64,000 bases of DNA from an uncultured Desulfobacter sp. (GCF_963665355.1 NZ_OY762229.1:868001-932000), one strand, 5' to 3'; positions 26,649 to 36,738 are shown, counted from the first letter of the stretch. Numbers and translations are program-made. The notes: generated by a model not told the origin, from the sequence alone.

Positions 26649-27194
26649 ATGACCAAGATAAAGCATATTCTGGTGCTCGGCGGCTGCAGGAGCGGCAAAA
26701 GCCGTTTTGCCAGACAGACCGCAGATGACATGGCCATGGATAAAAAAATATATCTGGCCACCTGTGTACCCACGGACAGGGAAATGGAAGAACGGGTGAA
26801 TCGCCACCGGGATGACCGCGGACCTGGCTGGTCCACAATTGAAGAGCCGGTGCTCGTCCATGAAGCCATTGACCGGGCCTGTGCACAGGCAAAGGTGATT
26901 TTGGTGGACTGCCTGACCCTTTGGACCAGCAACCTTCTGTTCCATGGAAAGGATGAATCCGGCGTTATGGCGTCGGTGGACCTGCTTTTGGACGCGTTAA
27001 ACCGATCTGCCTGCCCGGTTATCCTGGTTTCCAATGAAGTGGGATATGGGATTGTCCCAGAAAACAGCCTTGCACGGCAGTTCAGGGACATTGCAGGTCT
27101 TGTCAACCAGCGGGTGGCCCGGGCCGTTGATGAGGTCATCGTCAGCATGGCGGGCATCCCTGTCCAGATCAAACCCGGCAGGATGGAGCCCTGA
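26649..27194 (+). CDS. cobU: Adenosylcobinamide kinase/adenosylcobinamide-phosphate guanylyltransferase
   Basis: The 181-residue bifunctional enzyme phosphorylates adenosylcobinamide and then adds GMP to give adenosylcobinamide-GDP. The P-loop is LVLGGCRSGKSRFA at the N-terminus. YLATCVPTDREMEERVNRHR carries the guanylylated His of the family, and VDCLTLWTSNLL and VSNEVGYGIVPEN follow. It opens a cobamide cluster with cobS 38 bases downstream. No cobalamin riboswitch is visible upstream, where the IS ends 131 bases away. The insertion may have cut the cluster from its original control region (inference). Confidence 0.95.
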   Translation: MTKIKHILVLGGCRSGKSRFARQTADDMAMDKKIYLATCVPTDREMEERVNRHRDDRGPGWSTIEEPVLVHEAIDRACAQAKVILVDCLTLWTSNLLFHGKDESGVMASVDLLLDALNRSACPVILVSNEVGYGIVPENSLARQFRDIAGLVNQRVARAVDEVIVSMAGIPVQIKPGRMEP

Positions 27195-27232
27195 GCGGAC
27201 AGCGGCCAGGGAAATAAGAACGGAGAAGTTAA

Positions 27233-28003
27233 ATGACACCGTCTGGTAAATCATGTTTTTTCAAAGACTTACAGGCCTGCATCGCCTTTATTACCATTCT
27301 TCCTGCGGGAAAAAAGCCGGTATACTCTCCTTTGGGGATGATCCGCTTTTTCCCCCTGGTGGGACTCATCATCGGTGCCCTTCTGGTGGTCACCGACTTC
27401 CTGGCATCCAAGGCCTGGGCCCCACCTGTTGCAGCCCTTGCTGATCTCATGTTTCTGGTGGCCGTAACCGGCGCATTCCACCTGGACGGGCTTGGAGACA
27501 CAGCAGACGGAATCTTCAGCCACCGGGGACGGGAAAGAGCCCTGGAAATCATGAAAGATTCCAGAATCGGCATGATGGGCCTGGTTACGGTTGTACTGGG
27601 TCTGGCTGCAAAATTTGCCGGAATCTGGTCTGTGAAAATCAGTTGCTCACCGGTTCAGACCATGGCCATATTTTTCCTGGTGCCCTCTTTTTCCAGAGCC
27701 TCCATGATCTTTGGCATAAAATACCTGGATTACGGAAGAAAAGACAAAGGGACAGGCAAGGATCTGTTCACCCGGCCCCTTAATGCAAAAGATTTTTACC
27801 TATGCCTGATTCCGCTGGGTTTTTCCTTATTCCTAGGGTATAGGGGCCTGATATTAATTTCAGGATTTGCCCTGGGGTGTTTTACTATTTTAAAATTTTA
27901 TAAACGGAAAATGAACTGCATCACGGGTGACATGCTTGGTGCCATGACAGAAGTGATGGAAGCCGGACTGTTCATGGCAGCCGGCATGAATATCATTTTT
28001 TAA
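27233..28003 (+). CDS. cobS: Adenosylcobinamide-GDP ribazoletransferase (cobalamin synthase)
   Basis: The 256-residue integral membrane enzyme joins adenosylcobinamide-GDP to alpha-ribazole (or its phosphate). The diagnostic motif FHLDGLGDTADGIFSHRGRE with SRIGMMGL is present (about 82-120). Several hydrophobic helices are visible (MIRFFPLVGLIIGALLVV; FYLCLIPLGFSLFLGY). GGAG precedes the ATG. It lies between cobU and a cobD-type aminotransferase-fold gene, consistent with late cobamide assembly at the membrane. Confidence 0.95.
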   Translation: MTPSGKSCFFKDLQACIAFITILPAGKKPVYSPLGMIRFFPLVGLIIGALLVVTDFLASKAWAPPVAALADLMFLVAVTGAFHLDGLGDTADGIFSHRGRERALEIMKDSRIGMMGLVTVVLGLAAKFAGIWSVKISCSPVQTMAIFFLVPSFSRASMIFGIKYLDYGRKDKGTGKDLFTRPLNAKDFYLCLIPLGFSLFLGYRGLILISGFALGCFTILKFYKRKMNCITGDMLGAMTEVMEAGLFMAAGMNIIF

Positions 28004-28037
28004 GCAGGAATGGATGGGCAAGGATGGATAAACAGGG

Positions 28038-29126
28038 ATGATTCAGGGCCATGGCGGAAATAGGCAATTGTTAGCGGACCGTATAGGCTGCCGGGTTGAA
28101 GATATCATTGACATGAGTTCCAATCTCAATCCATTAGGTCCCCCTGAACGTATTCACACCTTTATCCGGGATAACATCCATCTGATTCATGCCCTTCCCG
28201 AACCGGATGCCGCAGGCATGTCAAAGGGGTTTGCGGACCATCGCGGCATTGATCCCGGCTGTGTGATAGCCGGCAACGGCACCACCTTTTTCATTTATAC
28301 CCTGCCCCTATCCCTTGGGACGAAAAAGGCACTGATTCTGGGACCGGCCTATGCCGACTATGAAGATGCCTGTGCCGCCCTCAATGTAAAGAGATCTTAC
28401 TGCATGACCCTTGCCGAAAACGATTTCGTTCCGGATCTCGACCAGTTATCTGCCAGGGCCCGGCACGCCGACCTGGTGTTTATCTGTAACCCGAATAATC
28501 CCACAGGCACCCTGATTGGCAAACAGGATCTGGAAACCCTGATCCGCCGGCACACAGATACCTGTTTTGTGGTGGATGAATCCTATCTGCCCTTTGTTCC
28601 GGATGCAGAAGACGTTTCCCTTGTGGCGCTGACGCACCTGCCCAACCTTTTGGTGCTCTCCTCCATGTCAAAAATTTTCAGGATTCCCGGGCTTCGCACG
28701 GGTTTTTTAAGCGGAGCCAAAGCATTGATCCGGAAAGTCATGGTCCACTACCAGCCCTGGAGCGTCAACGCCCTGGCCCAGGCCGTAATCAGGGATATTT
28801 ATAATCATCCCCAAGAAATTTTACCCTTTTACCGGCAGACCCGGGAGTTCATTGTTAACGAACGCCGGGCTTTTTTCCAGGCCCTGACCGGCACACAGGG
28901 AATTCGGCTTTTTGACACCTTTACCTATTTTATACTGGCCCGGCTGGACCGGATTTCTGCGCCAAAACTGTGCAGCCGGATGGCTGACGACAAATTCCTG
29001 ATCAGGGACTGCTCCAATTTTCAAGGTTTGTCCCATCACTTTGTCCGGTTCTCCCTGAAAACAAATGAAATCAACCAGGCCCTGGCCCAAAGCCTCAAAA
29101 GAGCACTGGCCCGGGAACAAGGTTAA
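28038..29126 (+). CDS. cobD: PLP-dependent threonine-phosphate decarboxylase-like (CobD/CobC family)
   Basis: The 362-residue PLP enzyme has the family start GGNRQLLADRIG and DMSSNLNPLGPP, CNPNNPTGTLIG, and the PLP lysine in SSMSKIFRIPGLRTGF. CobD makes aminopropanol phosphate from threonine phosphate for the nucleotide-loop arm; related CobC proteins in aerobic pathways share the fold. The next genes are cbiB, which attaches this arm to adenosylcobyric acid, and cbiR. The start overlaps nothing; the stop at 29126 is one base before the cbiB ATG. Confidence 0.9.
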   Translation: MIQGHGGNRQLLADRIGCRVEDIIDMSSNLNPLGPPERIHTFIRDNIHLIHALPEPDAAGMSKGFADHRGIDPGCVIAGNGTTFFIYTLPLSLGTKKALILGPAYADYEDACAALNVKRSYCMTLAENDFVPDLDQLSARARHADLVFICNPNNPTGTLIGKQDLETLIRRHTDTCFVVDESYLPFVPDAEDVSLVALTHLPNLLVLSSMSKIFRIPGLRTGFLSGAKALIRKVMVHYQPWSVNALAQAVIRDIYNHPQEILPFYRQTREFIVNERRAFFQALTGTQGIRLFDTFTYFILARLDRISAPKLCSRMADDKFLIRDCSNFQGLSHHFVRFSLKTNEINQALAQSLKRALAREQG

Positions 29127-29127
29127 A

Positions 29128-30084
29128 ATGGTTTTTCATGTTACCTGGCAGATATTAACCGCCGCTTTTATCCTGGATCTTCTGGCCGGAGATCCGGGAT
29201 GGCTGCCCCATCCCATTATCGGGATGGGGCGGGCCATTTCGTTTTTTGAGCCTGTCTTCAGAAAAAACATTGAAAACCCATTGAAAGCCGGGCTTTTTTT
29301 CGCCTTTTTCCTGATCGCCGCAACCTTTGGCCTGGCCTGGGCCGCTGTTTTTGTCGCCGGACAGATTCATCCGGTTGCGTCCGCCATTGTTCAGACCATC
29401 CTGATTTTTTACAGTTTTTCCACAAAAAGCCTCTACAGGGCCGCCATGGACGTTTTTAATCCCCTGGTCCAAGGCGACCTGGCCCGGGCCAGAATCAAGG
29501 TCGGGTATATTGTGGGGCGCCAGACCAAATACCTGGATGGGCCGGGCATCACCCGGGCGGCCTGTGAAACCGTGGCGGAAAATTTCGTGGACGGATTTCT
29601 GTCACCTTTGTGTTTTGCCCTGGTTCTCGGAGCCCCCGGTGCCATGATGTACAAGATGATCAATACCCTGGATTCAATGGTGGGGTATAAAAATGACGCC
29701 TATATCCTGTTTGGCCGGGCTGCGGCCCGCATTGACGATGTGGCCAATTATATTCCGGCCCGGCTTTCCATCTTGGTGATTGCGCCGGCAGCCGCGGCGC
29801 TCTCCCCTTTCCGGGGGAGACGAGCGCTTTTTACGGCACTGACCCAGGGCCGAAATCACAAAAGCCCCAATTCCGGCTTTCCTGAGGCTGCCTTTGCGGG
29901 GGCGCTTGGCGTGCGCTTTGGCGGTCCCAATATCTACCACGGAAAATTGGTGGACAAACCCTGTATCGGCGGTGAATTCAATGATCCCAGACCTTTCCAC
30001 ATTGAGAGGTCCTGTGAATTAATGATACTGTCATCCCTTATTTCCATGGTCCTGGGCTGCCTTGTGGCCGGAAGTTTATTTTAG
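29128..30084 (+). CDS. cbiB: Adenosylcobinamide-phosphate synthase
   Basis: The 318-residue membrane enzyme attaches aminopropanol (phosphate) to adenosylcobyric acid. Diagnostic motifs are LDLLAGDPGWLPHPIIGMG at the N-terminus, then GRQTKYLDGPGITRAACET, AENFVDGFLSPL and MINTLDSMVGYKND. Hydrophobic helices flank these. I use the ATG at 29128, right after the cobD stop; longer upstream frames overlap cobD. The next gene, cbiR, starts one base after the cbiB stop, so these genes are translationally linked. Confidence 0.95.
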   Translation: MVFHVTWQILTAAFILDLLAGDPGWLPHPIIGMGRAISFFEPVFRKNIENPLKAGLFFAFFLIAATFGLAWAAVFVAGQIHPVASAIVQTILIFYSFSTKSLYRAAMDVFNPLVQGDLARARIKVGYIVGRQTKYLDGPGITRAACETVAENFVDGFLSPLCFALVLGAPGAMMYKMINTLDSMVGYKNDAYILFGRAAARIDDVANYIPARLSILVIAPAAAALSPFRGRRALFTALTQGRNHKSPNSGFPEAAFAGALGVRFGGPNIYHGKLVDKPCIGGEFNDPRPFHIERSCELMILSSLISMVLGCLVAGSLF

Positions 30085-30085
30085 T

Positions 30086-30880
30086 ATGATCAAACGACCC
30101 TTCAGGCTGGCCACCACATCTTTTATCTATCCGGATCACATCATCCCCAATGTCAAAAAAATAGGCGCCTTTTTTGACGAAATCGAACTTCTTGTATTTG
30201 AAAGTCAACCCCAAGAGGTGATACCGTCCCGGGACGATGTGAAGGAGCTGACCTGCCTGGCCAAGGACCTGGATCTGACCTATAATGTGCACCTGCCTGT
30301 GGATATCAGCTTATGTGCACCGGGCCCCAGAGATCGCCGGAATGCCGCCGACACCCTGAAACGGGTTATTGAGCGATTTTCCCCCGGGCCTGTCACAAGT
30401 TTCACCCTTCACCTGGAGATGGATAACCCCCTGCCCATAAAGGATGGCATTGCCGCCTGGCAGGAAAATGCACGACAAGGCCTTGAATTGCTGATACCGG
30501 ACTTGGAAAATCCGGCGAAAATCACCGTGGAAACCCTGGGGTATCCCCCGGATCTTTTCACAGATCTGGTCAATGAATTTGGCCTGTCCGTCTGCGCTGA
30601 CCTTGGCCACCATATCAAATACGGGTATGACATGGCCCGCACCTTTGAACTGTTCGGCCCCCAAATACGTCTGATTCACCTCCACGGGGTGAATACCCGC
30701 CTTGAACCACCCAAAGATCACATCGGCCTTGACAAAATGGCACCAGACGAATTTGAGAGGACCATGAATCATTTGAAACGCTATACGGGAACCGTTTGCC
30801 TGGAAGTTTTCAAACTTGCCTGCCTGCAAGGATCGTTGGCCGCATTATCCAAAAACTTTGACGATATACCCGGTATATAG
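30086..30880 (+). CDS. cbiR: CbiR-like cobamide-remodelling hydrolase (AP-endonuclease/TIM-barrel family)
   Basis: The 264-residue protein has the xylose-isomerase/AP-endonuclease barrel pattern: FRLATTSFIYPDHIIPNV, IELLVFES, LTYNVHLPVDIS, SFTLHLEMDN, ITVETLGYP, SVCADLGHHIKYGYD, LIHLHGVN and VCLEVF, giving repeated His/Glu/Asp metal ligands at strand ends. CbiR of Akkermansia muciniphila removes the lower ligand of cobamides so that they can be rebuilt, and its homologues sit beside cobS/cbiB genes. The position directly after cbiB supports this identity. The ATG at 30086 is one base after the cbiB stop. Confidence 0.8.
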   Translation: MIKRPFRLATTSFIYPDHIIPNVKKIGAFFDEIELLVFESQPQEVIPSRDDVKELTCLAKDLDLTYNVHLPVDISLCAPGPRDRRNAADTLKRVIERFSPGPVTSFTLHLEMDNPLPIKDGIAAWQENARQGLELLIPDLENPAKITVETLGYPPDLFTDLVNEFGLSVCADLGHHIKYGYDMARTFELFGPQIRLIHLHGVNTRLEPPKDHIGLDKMAPDEFERTMNHLKRYTGTVCLEVFKLACLQGSLAALSKNFDDIPGI

Positions 30881-31017
30881 CCCCGGGCACCCTGATTCAA
30901 CTTTACTCAACTTCTTGATTCTGATATTTTTGACAAAATAAATTAACTCGTTGATTCAGCTCAGATTTCTGTAAAAAAAATTAGCCATCACCCCGAGAAA
31001 GGAGTCAGGATAAGATC

Positions 31018-34000
31018 ATGCGGTCTATGTTTAAATTTATTTTCTTTATCTGGTTCCTGCTTTTGTATAGCGCTCCAAACCTGTGCCATGCCCATGATGG
31101 TAAAGCCGCTGATTTTCTCAAAACACTGACCCGGGAAGAGCAGCAGTGGCTGAAAGCCCATCCGGTGATCAGGCTCGGGACGGGGTCTGATCGGCCGCCA
31201 TTTGAATTTGTCGATGACCAGGGAAAATACCAGGGAATTGTTGCCGATTATCTTGAATTGATCGTAAGTCGCCTTCCAGTGACCTTCAGGCGTGTGGAAA
31301 AAGAAGACGGATCCCAGCTTTCATGGACGCAGATACTTAACGCAGCCCAAAATAAGCAATTAGATTGTGTGGCCTGCCTGGTGAAGACTGGGGAACGAAC
31401 CCGTTATCTTGATTTTACCAGACCCTATCTTGATTTCCCTTATGTTGTGGTGGTGGACCGAAATAATGACACATACAGAAAACTATCCGATTTTAATGGC
31501 CAGAAATTTGCGGTGGTGGATTCTCACCCCGTCAGCAAACAACTGCGCATGCAACACCCGGAACTGATCTATGTTCCTGTGGAAAATCCGCTGCAGGGGC
31601 TGCGGGCCGTTGCCCTTGGCAAAGTTGCCGGTTATGTTGTTAACGCGGGAGATGCAAGTTATCACATAAAAAAACACAGCTTAAACCAACTGAAGATTGC
31701 AGTGACTTTGGAAGATATAGATACTCAGCTTCATATGGGTGTGCGTAAAGACTGGCCATTGCTTGCGGTCATCCTGGATAAAGCTCTTAACTCTTTGACA
31801 GCCCGGGAAACAATGGCTATCCACAACCGGTGGATCTCCCTTGATTATGAAAAAAAAATAGCCTGGCACCACGTTCTGAGCGTTGCTGCCCCCCCTGTTT
31901 TTATTTTTCTGGTTATTATTGCGCTGGTGTTAATGGTGAACAGGAGATTAAAAAAAGAGGTTGTCAAACGGCAACAGACTGAAAAGCTGCTACTAAAAAG
32001 CGAAGAACGTCTCCACTTTGCCCTGGACGCAGCTAACGCCTATTATTGGCAAATTGACATGCAATCCCGGGAAATTACCTATACTTCATTACAACTTTTT
32101 GTTTGCGCAGGATATTCAGAGCAGGACGCACCGCAGACCCTGGACGCTTATTTTTCTTTGATTCACCCGGATGATAAGGCATTGATAGATGAAGAATTTC
32201 AAAAAGTTTTTTCAGGCAAAACGACCTTAAAAAACGATTACCGGCTGCGCCGTAAACAATCCGGCTGGATATGGATCCATTCCGCAGGACAGGTTGTGGA
32301 ATGGGACACCCGAGGGAAGGCTTCCAAAATCGCAGGCCTGACCATGGACATTACGGAACGACACAGCCTGCTTAAAAAAATCACCCAGTCCCAGGAACAG
32401 TTGCGGATTATATCGGAGTACACCCACGACTGGCAGTCCTGGCGGGATCTTGACGGCAAACTGCTATGGGTGAATCAGGCCGTTGAACGGGTGACAGGCT
32501 ATACTGTGGCCGAGTGTATGAAGATGCATGACTATCCCTTTCCGATATATGATGAAAGGGATGGAGATGTTTATAGAAACATCACAAACGCCGTGCTTAA
32601 GGAAAAAAAGCGCCAGGAGGCACAGCTTCGCGTGCGCCGTAAAGACGGCCGCCAGGTATGGGTGTCCTCGGCCTATGAACCGGTCCTGGACCAAAACGGC
32701 CGGATCATAGGACTTGCCGGCGCCGCCAAGGATATTACAAAACAAATAAAGGCGGAACAGGGCCTTCGTCTGTTGTCCAAAGTTTTTAAAGACAGTTCGG
32801 ACCCGATTGTGATCACGGATCTTTCCGGAAACATTACTGATTTGAATGAAGCAGTGATTGAAGCTTATGGATATTCCAGGGAGGAGCTCCTGGGTAAATA
32901 TATCGGAATATTTGCCGAGAAAGATGCGGAGACCACCCACAGTACCCTTTACCGACGCTGTATCAAGGGAGAAGTATTAAAAAATATCGAGGGCAACCGG
33001 GTCAGAAAGGACGGGACTGTCCTGCCCCATCTGTTTACCTATTCCCTGCTGAAGGATGACAAAGGCAAGCATCTGGGCATTGCATCCATTGCCAAGGATA
33101 TTACCTGGATCAAGGAGGCGGAAAAGGAACTTAAAGACTACCGAAGCCACCTGGAAGACCTGGTCAAAGAGCGAACCCGTGACCTGGAAGAGGCAAGGCA
33201 GGTGGCCGAAGATGCCACCCGGGCAAAAAGTGATTTTCTGGCCAATATGAGCCATGAAATCCGCACCCCGCTCAATGCTATCATCGGTTTTGCCCATCTG
33301 GCCCTCCAAACCGAACTGGATTCAAGACAGCATGATTACATCCACAAAATTCAAAACGGCTCCAAGGCGCTTCTCGGTGTTATCAATGACATTCTCGATT
33401 TCAGCAAAATTGAGGCCGGAAAACTCACCATGGAGTCCATTGAATTTTTCCTGGAAGAGGTTTTGGAGACGGTTACCAATCTTGTGGGCATCAAGGCCCA
33501 GGAAAATGGGTTGGAGGTCATTTACAACATTGATCCGAACATTCCCCGCACACTTATCGGAGACCCCATCCGACTTGGCCAGATTCTTCTCAACCTGACC
33601 AATAATGCGGTAAAATTTACAAAAGAAGGGCAGATTGTTTTAGGGTGTGCATTGGTCGAAGAAGAGGCAGATGAGGCTATGCTCGAATTTTACGTCCAGG
33701 ACACCGGCATCGGCCTGACCAAAGCCCACCAGGACAAATTGTTTCAGGCCTTTTCCCAGGCAGATGCCACCACCACCCGCAAATACGGGGGCACGGGCCT
33801 GGGGCTGTTTATCAGTAAATCACTGGTGGAAATGATGAACGGCCATATCCGGGTGGAAAGCGAATATGGACAGGGCACCACCTTTTTCTTCACTGTCCGC
33901 CTAAAACGAGTTGGGCTGCAGACGATTACATCACGCTTTGCTGCCTCTGACACCCCAAAGAAAAAAATTCTGGTGGTGGATGACAATTCCATTTCACGCA

Positions 34001-35442
34001 CGGTGCTGGAAAAAATGCTCACAGCCATGTCTTTTAAAGTCATCCAGGCTGACAGCGCAGAAGCCGGCCTGGATGAACTGGAGGCGGCCGGCAAACAGGG
34101 TGAGCCCTTTGATCTGGTCCTCATGGACTGGCAGATGCCGGGAATGGATGGCCTGCAAGCCTCTGAAACAATAAAAAATACTTTGGGCACCCTCCCCCCT
34201 TCGGTGCTCATGGTTTCGGCCCATGCCCGGGAGGAGTTAATACAAAAGGCCAATCGCCTGGGGCTTGACGGCTGTCTGATCAAACCGGTTTCTCCGTCTT
34301 TATTATCCGATTCAATCATGACGGCACTGGGAGAAAAAGTGCAGCCACGCACAAATCCGTGCCCAAACGAACGACTTGCTTGTGTGACAAAAATACAGGG
34401 CGTAAAACTTCTGGTGGCCGAGGACAACGAGGTGAACCAACAGGTGGCCAAAGGAATTCTTGAAAACTACGGTTTTATTGTAGATCTCGCCGATAACGGC
34501 ATCCTGGCATTGGAGGCCGTGCAGAAAACAAAATATGACGCCGTGCTCATGGATATCAATATGCCGGAAATGGACGGTTACGCAGCCAGCCGTGAAATCA
34601 GACAACTTTCCGGATATCAGGATCTGCCCATTATCGCCATGACAGCCAATGCCATGAGCGGAGACAGGGAAAAAGCTCTGGCCGCCGGAATGAATGATCA
34701 TGTGGCCAAACCCATTGATGTCAAAAACCTTTTCAATACCTTAAGTACATGGATTAAGACTTCCGGTCCCGAATCCGGCCAGAACATGGAAATTCAGCCA
34801 GGCACAAAAATTAATAATGCCTTATCATCTGAAACTCTGGGGCCTCTGCCGGGTATTAACATTAAAGCAGGACTGAACCGTATGTCCCAGGACTCATCTT
34901 TATACTTGAATCTATTGAAAAAATTTGCCGAAAGTCAGGCGGATACCGCAAATAAAATCCAGCAGGCTCTGGTCAAAAAGGACATTGAAACAGCCCAAAG
35001 ACTTGCCCATACAATTAAAGGCGTTTCAGGCAATATCAGCGCAACCCTTGTTTTTGAATCCGCAAAACGGATAGATAATGCACTCAAAAACATAGACATT
35101 GAGGCGGTCCTATCCCTGCTGCCGGATTTTTCAGCGCGTCTTTCGGAAGTTGTCCAGGGAATCAACAGCCTTGAAACAGAAAAACAAACCGGAAAAACGC
35201 AACAGAATGGGCCTGTCCCTGACCTGGATGCGCTCAAACCGATACTTTTGGCACTTCAAAGGATGCTTGACGAAAATGATACCCACGCCGTCAGCATTGC
35301 CGGACAGCTCAGGGATCAGATTCCGGGAGGTTCGATGGAAGGCGGCCTGATGGATCAGCTTGGCTGGGAAATTGGTGAGTACGATTTTAATAAAGCCAGG
35401 ATTACACTTCAACATCTTTTCCAGAAAATGGGGCTTGACTGA
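31018..35442 (+). CDS. Hybrid sensor histidine kinase (SBP-3, PAS x3, HK, REC x2, HPt)
   Basis: The protein has 1474 residues. Order: signal peptide (1-25), periplasmic amino-acid-binding-like domain (about 38-275; GTGSDRPPFEFVDDQGKYQG), one transmembrane helix (about 288-308), three PAS/PAC modules (about 325-710), and a HisKA box FLANMSHEIRTPLNAIIGF with His746. Then come an ATPase domain (DTGIGLTK, GGTGLGLFISKSLVEMM), two receivers with Asp1037 (LVLMDWQMPGMDG) and Asp1179 (VLMDINMPEMDG), and a C-terminal HPt with His1331 (RLAHTIKGVSGNI). It likely senses a small solute outside the membrane and runs an internal phosphorelay. No response regulator gene is adjacent. Confidence 0.95.
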   Translation: MRSMFKFIFFIWFLLLYSAPNLCHAHDGKAADFLKTLTREEQQWLKAHPVIRLGTGSDRPPFEFVDDQGKYQGIVADYLELIVSRLPVTFRRVEKEDGSQLSWTQILNAAQNKQLDCVACLVKTGERTRYLDFTRPYLDFPYVVVVDRNNDTYRKLSDFNGQKFAVVDSHPVSKQLRMQHPELIYVPVENPLQGLRAVALGKVAGYVVNAGDASYHIKKHSLNQLKIAVTLEDIDTQLHMGVRKDWPLLAVILDKALNSLTARETMAIHNRWISLDYEKKIAWHHVLSVAAPPVFIFLVIIALVLMVNRRLKKEVVKRQQTEKLLLKSEERLHFALDAANAYYWQIDMQSREITYTSLQLFVCAGYSEQDAPQTLDAYFSLIHPDDKALIDEEFQKVFSGKTTLKNDYRLRRKQSGWIWIHSAGQVVEWDTRGKASKIAGLTMDITERHSLLKKITQSQEQLRIISEYTHDWQSWRDLDGKLLWVNQAVERVTGYTVAECMKMHDYPFPIYDERDGDVYRNITNAVLKEKKRQEAQLRVRRKDGRQVWVSSAYEPVLDQNGRIIGLAGAAKDITKQIKAEQGLRLLSKVFKDSSDPIVITDLSGNITDLNEAVIEAYGYSREELLGKYIGIFAEKDAETTHSTLYRRCIKGEVLKNIEGNRVRKDGTVLPHLFTYSLLKDDKGKHLGIASIAKDITWIKEAEKELKDYRSHLEDLVKERTRDLEEARQVAEDATRAKSDFLANMSHEIRTPLNAIIGFAHLALQTELDSRQHDYIHKIQNGSKALLGVINDILDFSKIEAGKLTMESIEFFLEEVLETVTNLVGIKAQENGLEVIYNIDPNIPRTLIGDPIRLGQILLNLTNNAVKFTKEGQIVLGCALVEEEADEAMLEFYVQDTGIGLTKAHQDKLFQAFSQADATTTRKYGGTGLGLFISKSLVEMMNGHIRVESEYGQGTTFFFTVRLKRVGLQTITSRFAASDTPKKKILVVDDNSISRTVLEKMLTAMSFKVIQADSAEAGLDELEAAGKQGEPFDLVLMDWQMPGMDGLQASETIKNTLGTLPPSVLMVSAHAREELIQKANRLGLDGCLIKPVSPSLLSDSIMTALGEKVQPRTNPCPNERLACVTKIQGVKLLVAEDNEVNQQVAKGILENYGFIVDLADNGILALEAVQKTKYDAVLMDINMPEMDGYAASREIRQLSGYQDLPIIAMTANAMSGDREKALAAGMNDHVAKPIDVKNLFNTLSTWIKTSGPESGQNMEIQPGTKINNALSSETLGPLPGINIKAGLNRMSQDSSLYLNLLKKFAESQADTANKIQQALVKKDIETAQRLAHTIKGVSGNISATLVFESAKRIDNALKNIDIEAVLSLLPDFSARLSEVVQGINSLETEKQTGKTQQNGPVPDLDALKPILLALQRMLDENDTHAVSIAGQLRDQIPGGSMEGGLMDQLGWEIGEYDFNKARITLQHLFQKMGLD

Positions 35443-35447
35443 AAAAA

Positions 35448-35482
35448 AAAGAGCATGAAGACTTGATTTCTTCATGCTCTTT
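35448..35482. terminator. Bidirectional intrinsic terminator
   Basis: AAAGAGCATGAAG and CTTCATGCTCTTT form a perfect 13-base stem with a 9-base loop between the convergent sensor kinase and flavodiiron genes. The A-run on one side and T on the other fit use from both strands. Confidence 0.85.
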
Positions 35483-35511
35483 ATGTGTTTGTATGATTAA
35501 AAATTGACGTA

Positions 35512-36738
35512 TTACGCGGTAAACGAGATCAGTTCCTTGCAAAAGGAGTCGATCTTCTCAACCATGGCCTGTTCATCCTCGACGGTGGGAGCGCCCTGCC
35601 ATTCATAAAACCCGAGCATATCCCATCCGGACTTTTCAATTCTGGCTTCAAAATCACGCTGTGCTCCCCCGACCCATCCATAGGAGCCGTATCTGAAAAC
35701 CTTTTTGTTGGTCACTTTTTTTACAATCAGCTCGTCAATGATATGTGCCATGGGGGGAAAGACTTTGTACTCGTAAGTGGGCATGCCGAAAATAAGCCCG
35801 GCGGACTTCCAGGCGTCGGCCAGGATATAGCCGATGTCATCACCGGGGACCTGGTAAACATGCACCGGAATTTTGTGTTTTCTTATGGTCTCAATAATAA
35901 GATTCAGCATTGATTTTGTGTTGCCGTACATGCTGGACCAGACCAGGGTGATTTCCCGTTCCGCCGGTCCCTTGCTGTACTCTGCATAGCGTTTGTAATG
36001 GTCGATGATCACGCCGGGATTCTCCCGCCAGATGATTCCGTGGGACGGGCAGATGACTTTAACTTCCAGTCCGGACAGTTTGGCAAGGCCTTTGAGTACA
36101 GGGCCCGAAAATGTGGAAACGATATTGGCGTAATAGCGTAAAGCCTCATTTTCAAAAAAAGCATGTTTCTCTTCGGAGAGCTGGTCGTCAAAAAAGGTGT
36201 CCCCCTCCACCTTACCGTATGAGCCAAAGGCATCGCAGGCAAACAGAATTTTCCGCTTGGTCTCATAGGTCATCATGGTTTCGGGCCAATGGATATTGGG
36301 CGTTTCAAAAAACTGGAGTTCATAATCCCCGACTTCCAGGGTCATGCCGTCCGTGATGGCTATGGCCCGGTCCGCAGGCACTGCGGCAAAGGCCTCTAAC
36401 AGGGGAATTGCCTTTTTGGTACAGTAAATCACGCCCTTGGTATTTTTTTGACAAAATTCCCTCAGCCAGCCGGCATGATCCGGTTCCATGTGGTTTACCA
36501 CGATGATGTCAATGTCTTCCACGCTTAAAGAAACACCTTCCATCTGTGCGGTAATGGCCGAGGGAAAGTCCATGATGTTCTGGGTCAGATCAATGAGCAC
36601 ATTTTTTTCACCCTTGATCAGATATGCGTTTATGGAAATGCCGTGGGGAATCGGCCAGATTCCTTCAAAAAGGTAATTCTCATCTTCAATGTTAACCGCA
36701 AGGCGGTAAATATCATCTACTATTTTCTGAAATTTCAT
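35512..36738 (-). CDS. Flavodiiron protein (oxygen/NO reductase, ROO/FprA type)
   Basis: The 408-residue protein has an N-terminal metallo-beta-lactamase-like diiron domain with NHMEPDHAGW (the H-x-E-x-D-H ligand set, His/Glu/Asp/His), WPETMMTY, and a later His in CPSHGIIWRE. The C-terminal flavodoxin domain begins at LVWSSMYGNTKSML (FMN phosphate loop) and ends with GSYGWVGGAQ. Such enzymes reduce O2 to water or NO to N2O with electrons from rubredoxin and protect anaerobes. No rubredoxin gene is adjacent. The ATG at 36738 has AAGGAG eight bases upstream and is preferred over 36813. Confidence 0.95.
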   Translation of the reverse strand: MKFQKIVDDIYRLAVNIEDENYLFEGIWPIPHGISINAYLIKGEKNVLIDLTQNIMDFPSAITAQMEGVSLSVEDIDIIVVNHMEPDHAGWLREFCQKNTKGVIYCTKKAIPLLEAFAAVPADRAIAITDGMTLEVGDYELQFFETPNIHWPETMMTYETKRKILFACDAFGSYGKVEGDTFFDDQLSEEKHAFFENEALRYYANIVSTFSGPVLKGLAKLSGLEVKVICPSHGIIWRENPGVIIDHYKRYAEYSKGPAEREITLVWSSMYGNTKSMLNLIIETIRKHKIPVHVYQVPGDDIGYILADAWKSAGLIFGMPTYEYKVFPPMAHIIDELIVKKVTNKKVFRYGSYGWVGGAQRDFEARIEKSGWDMLGFYEWQGAPTVEDEQAMVEKIDSFCKELISFTA

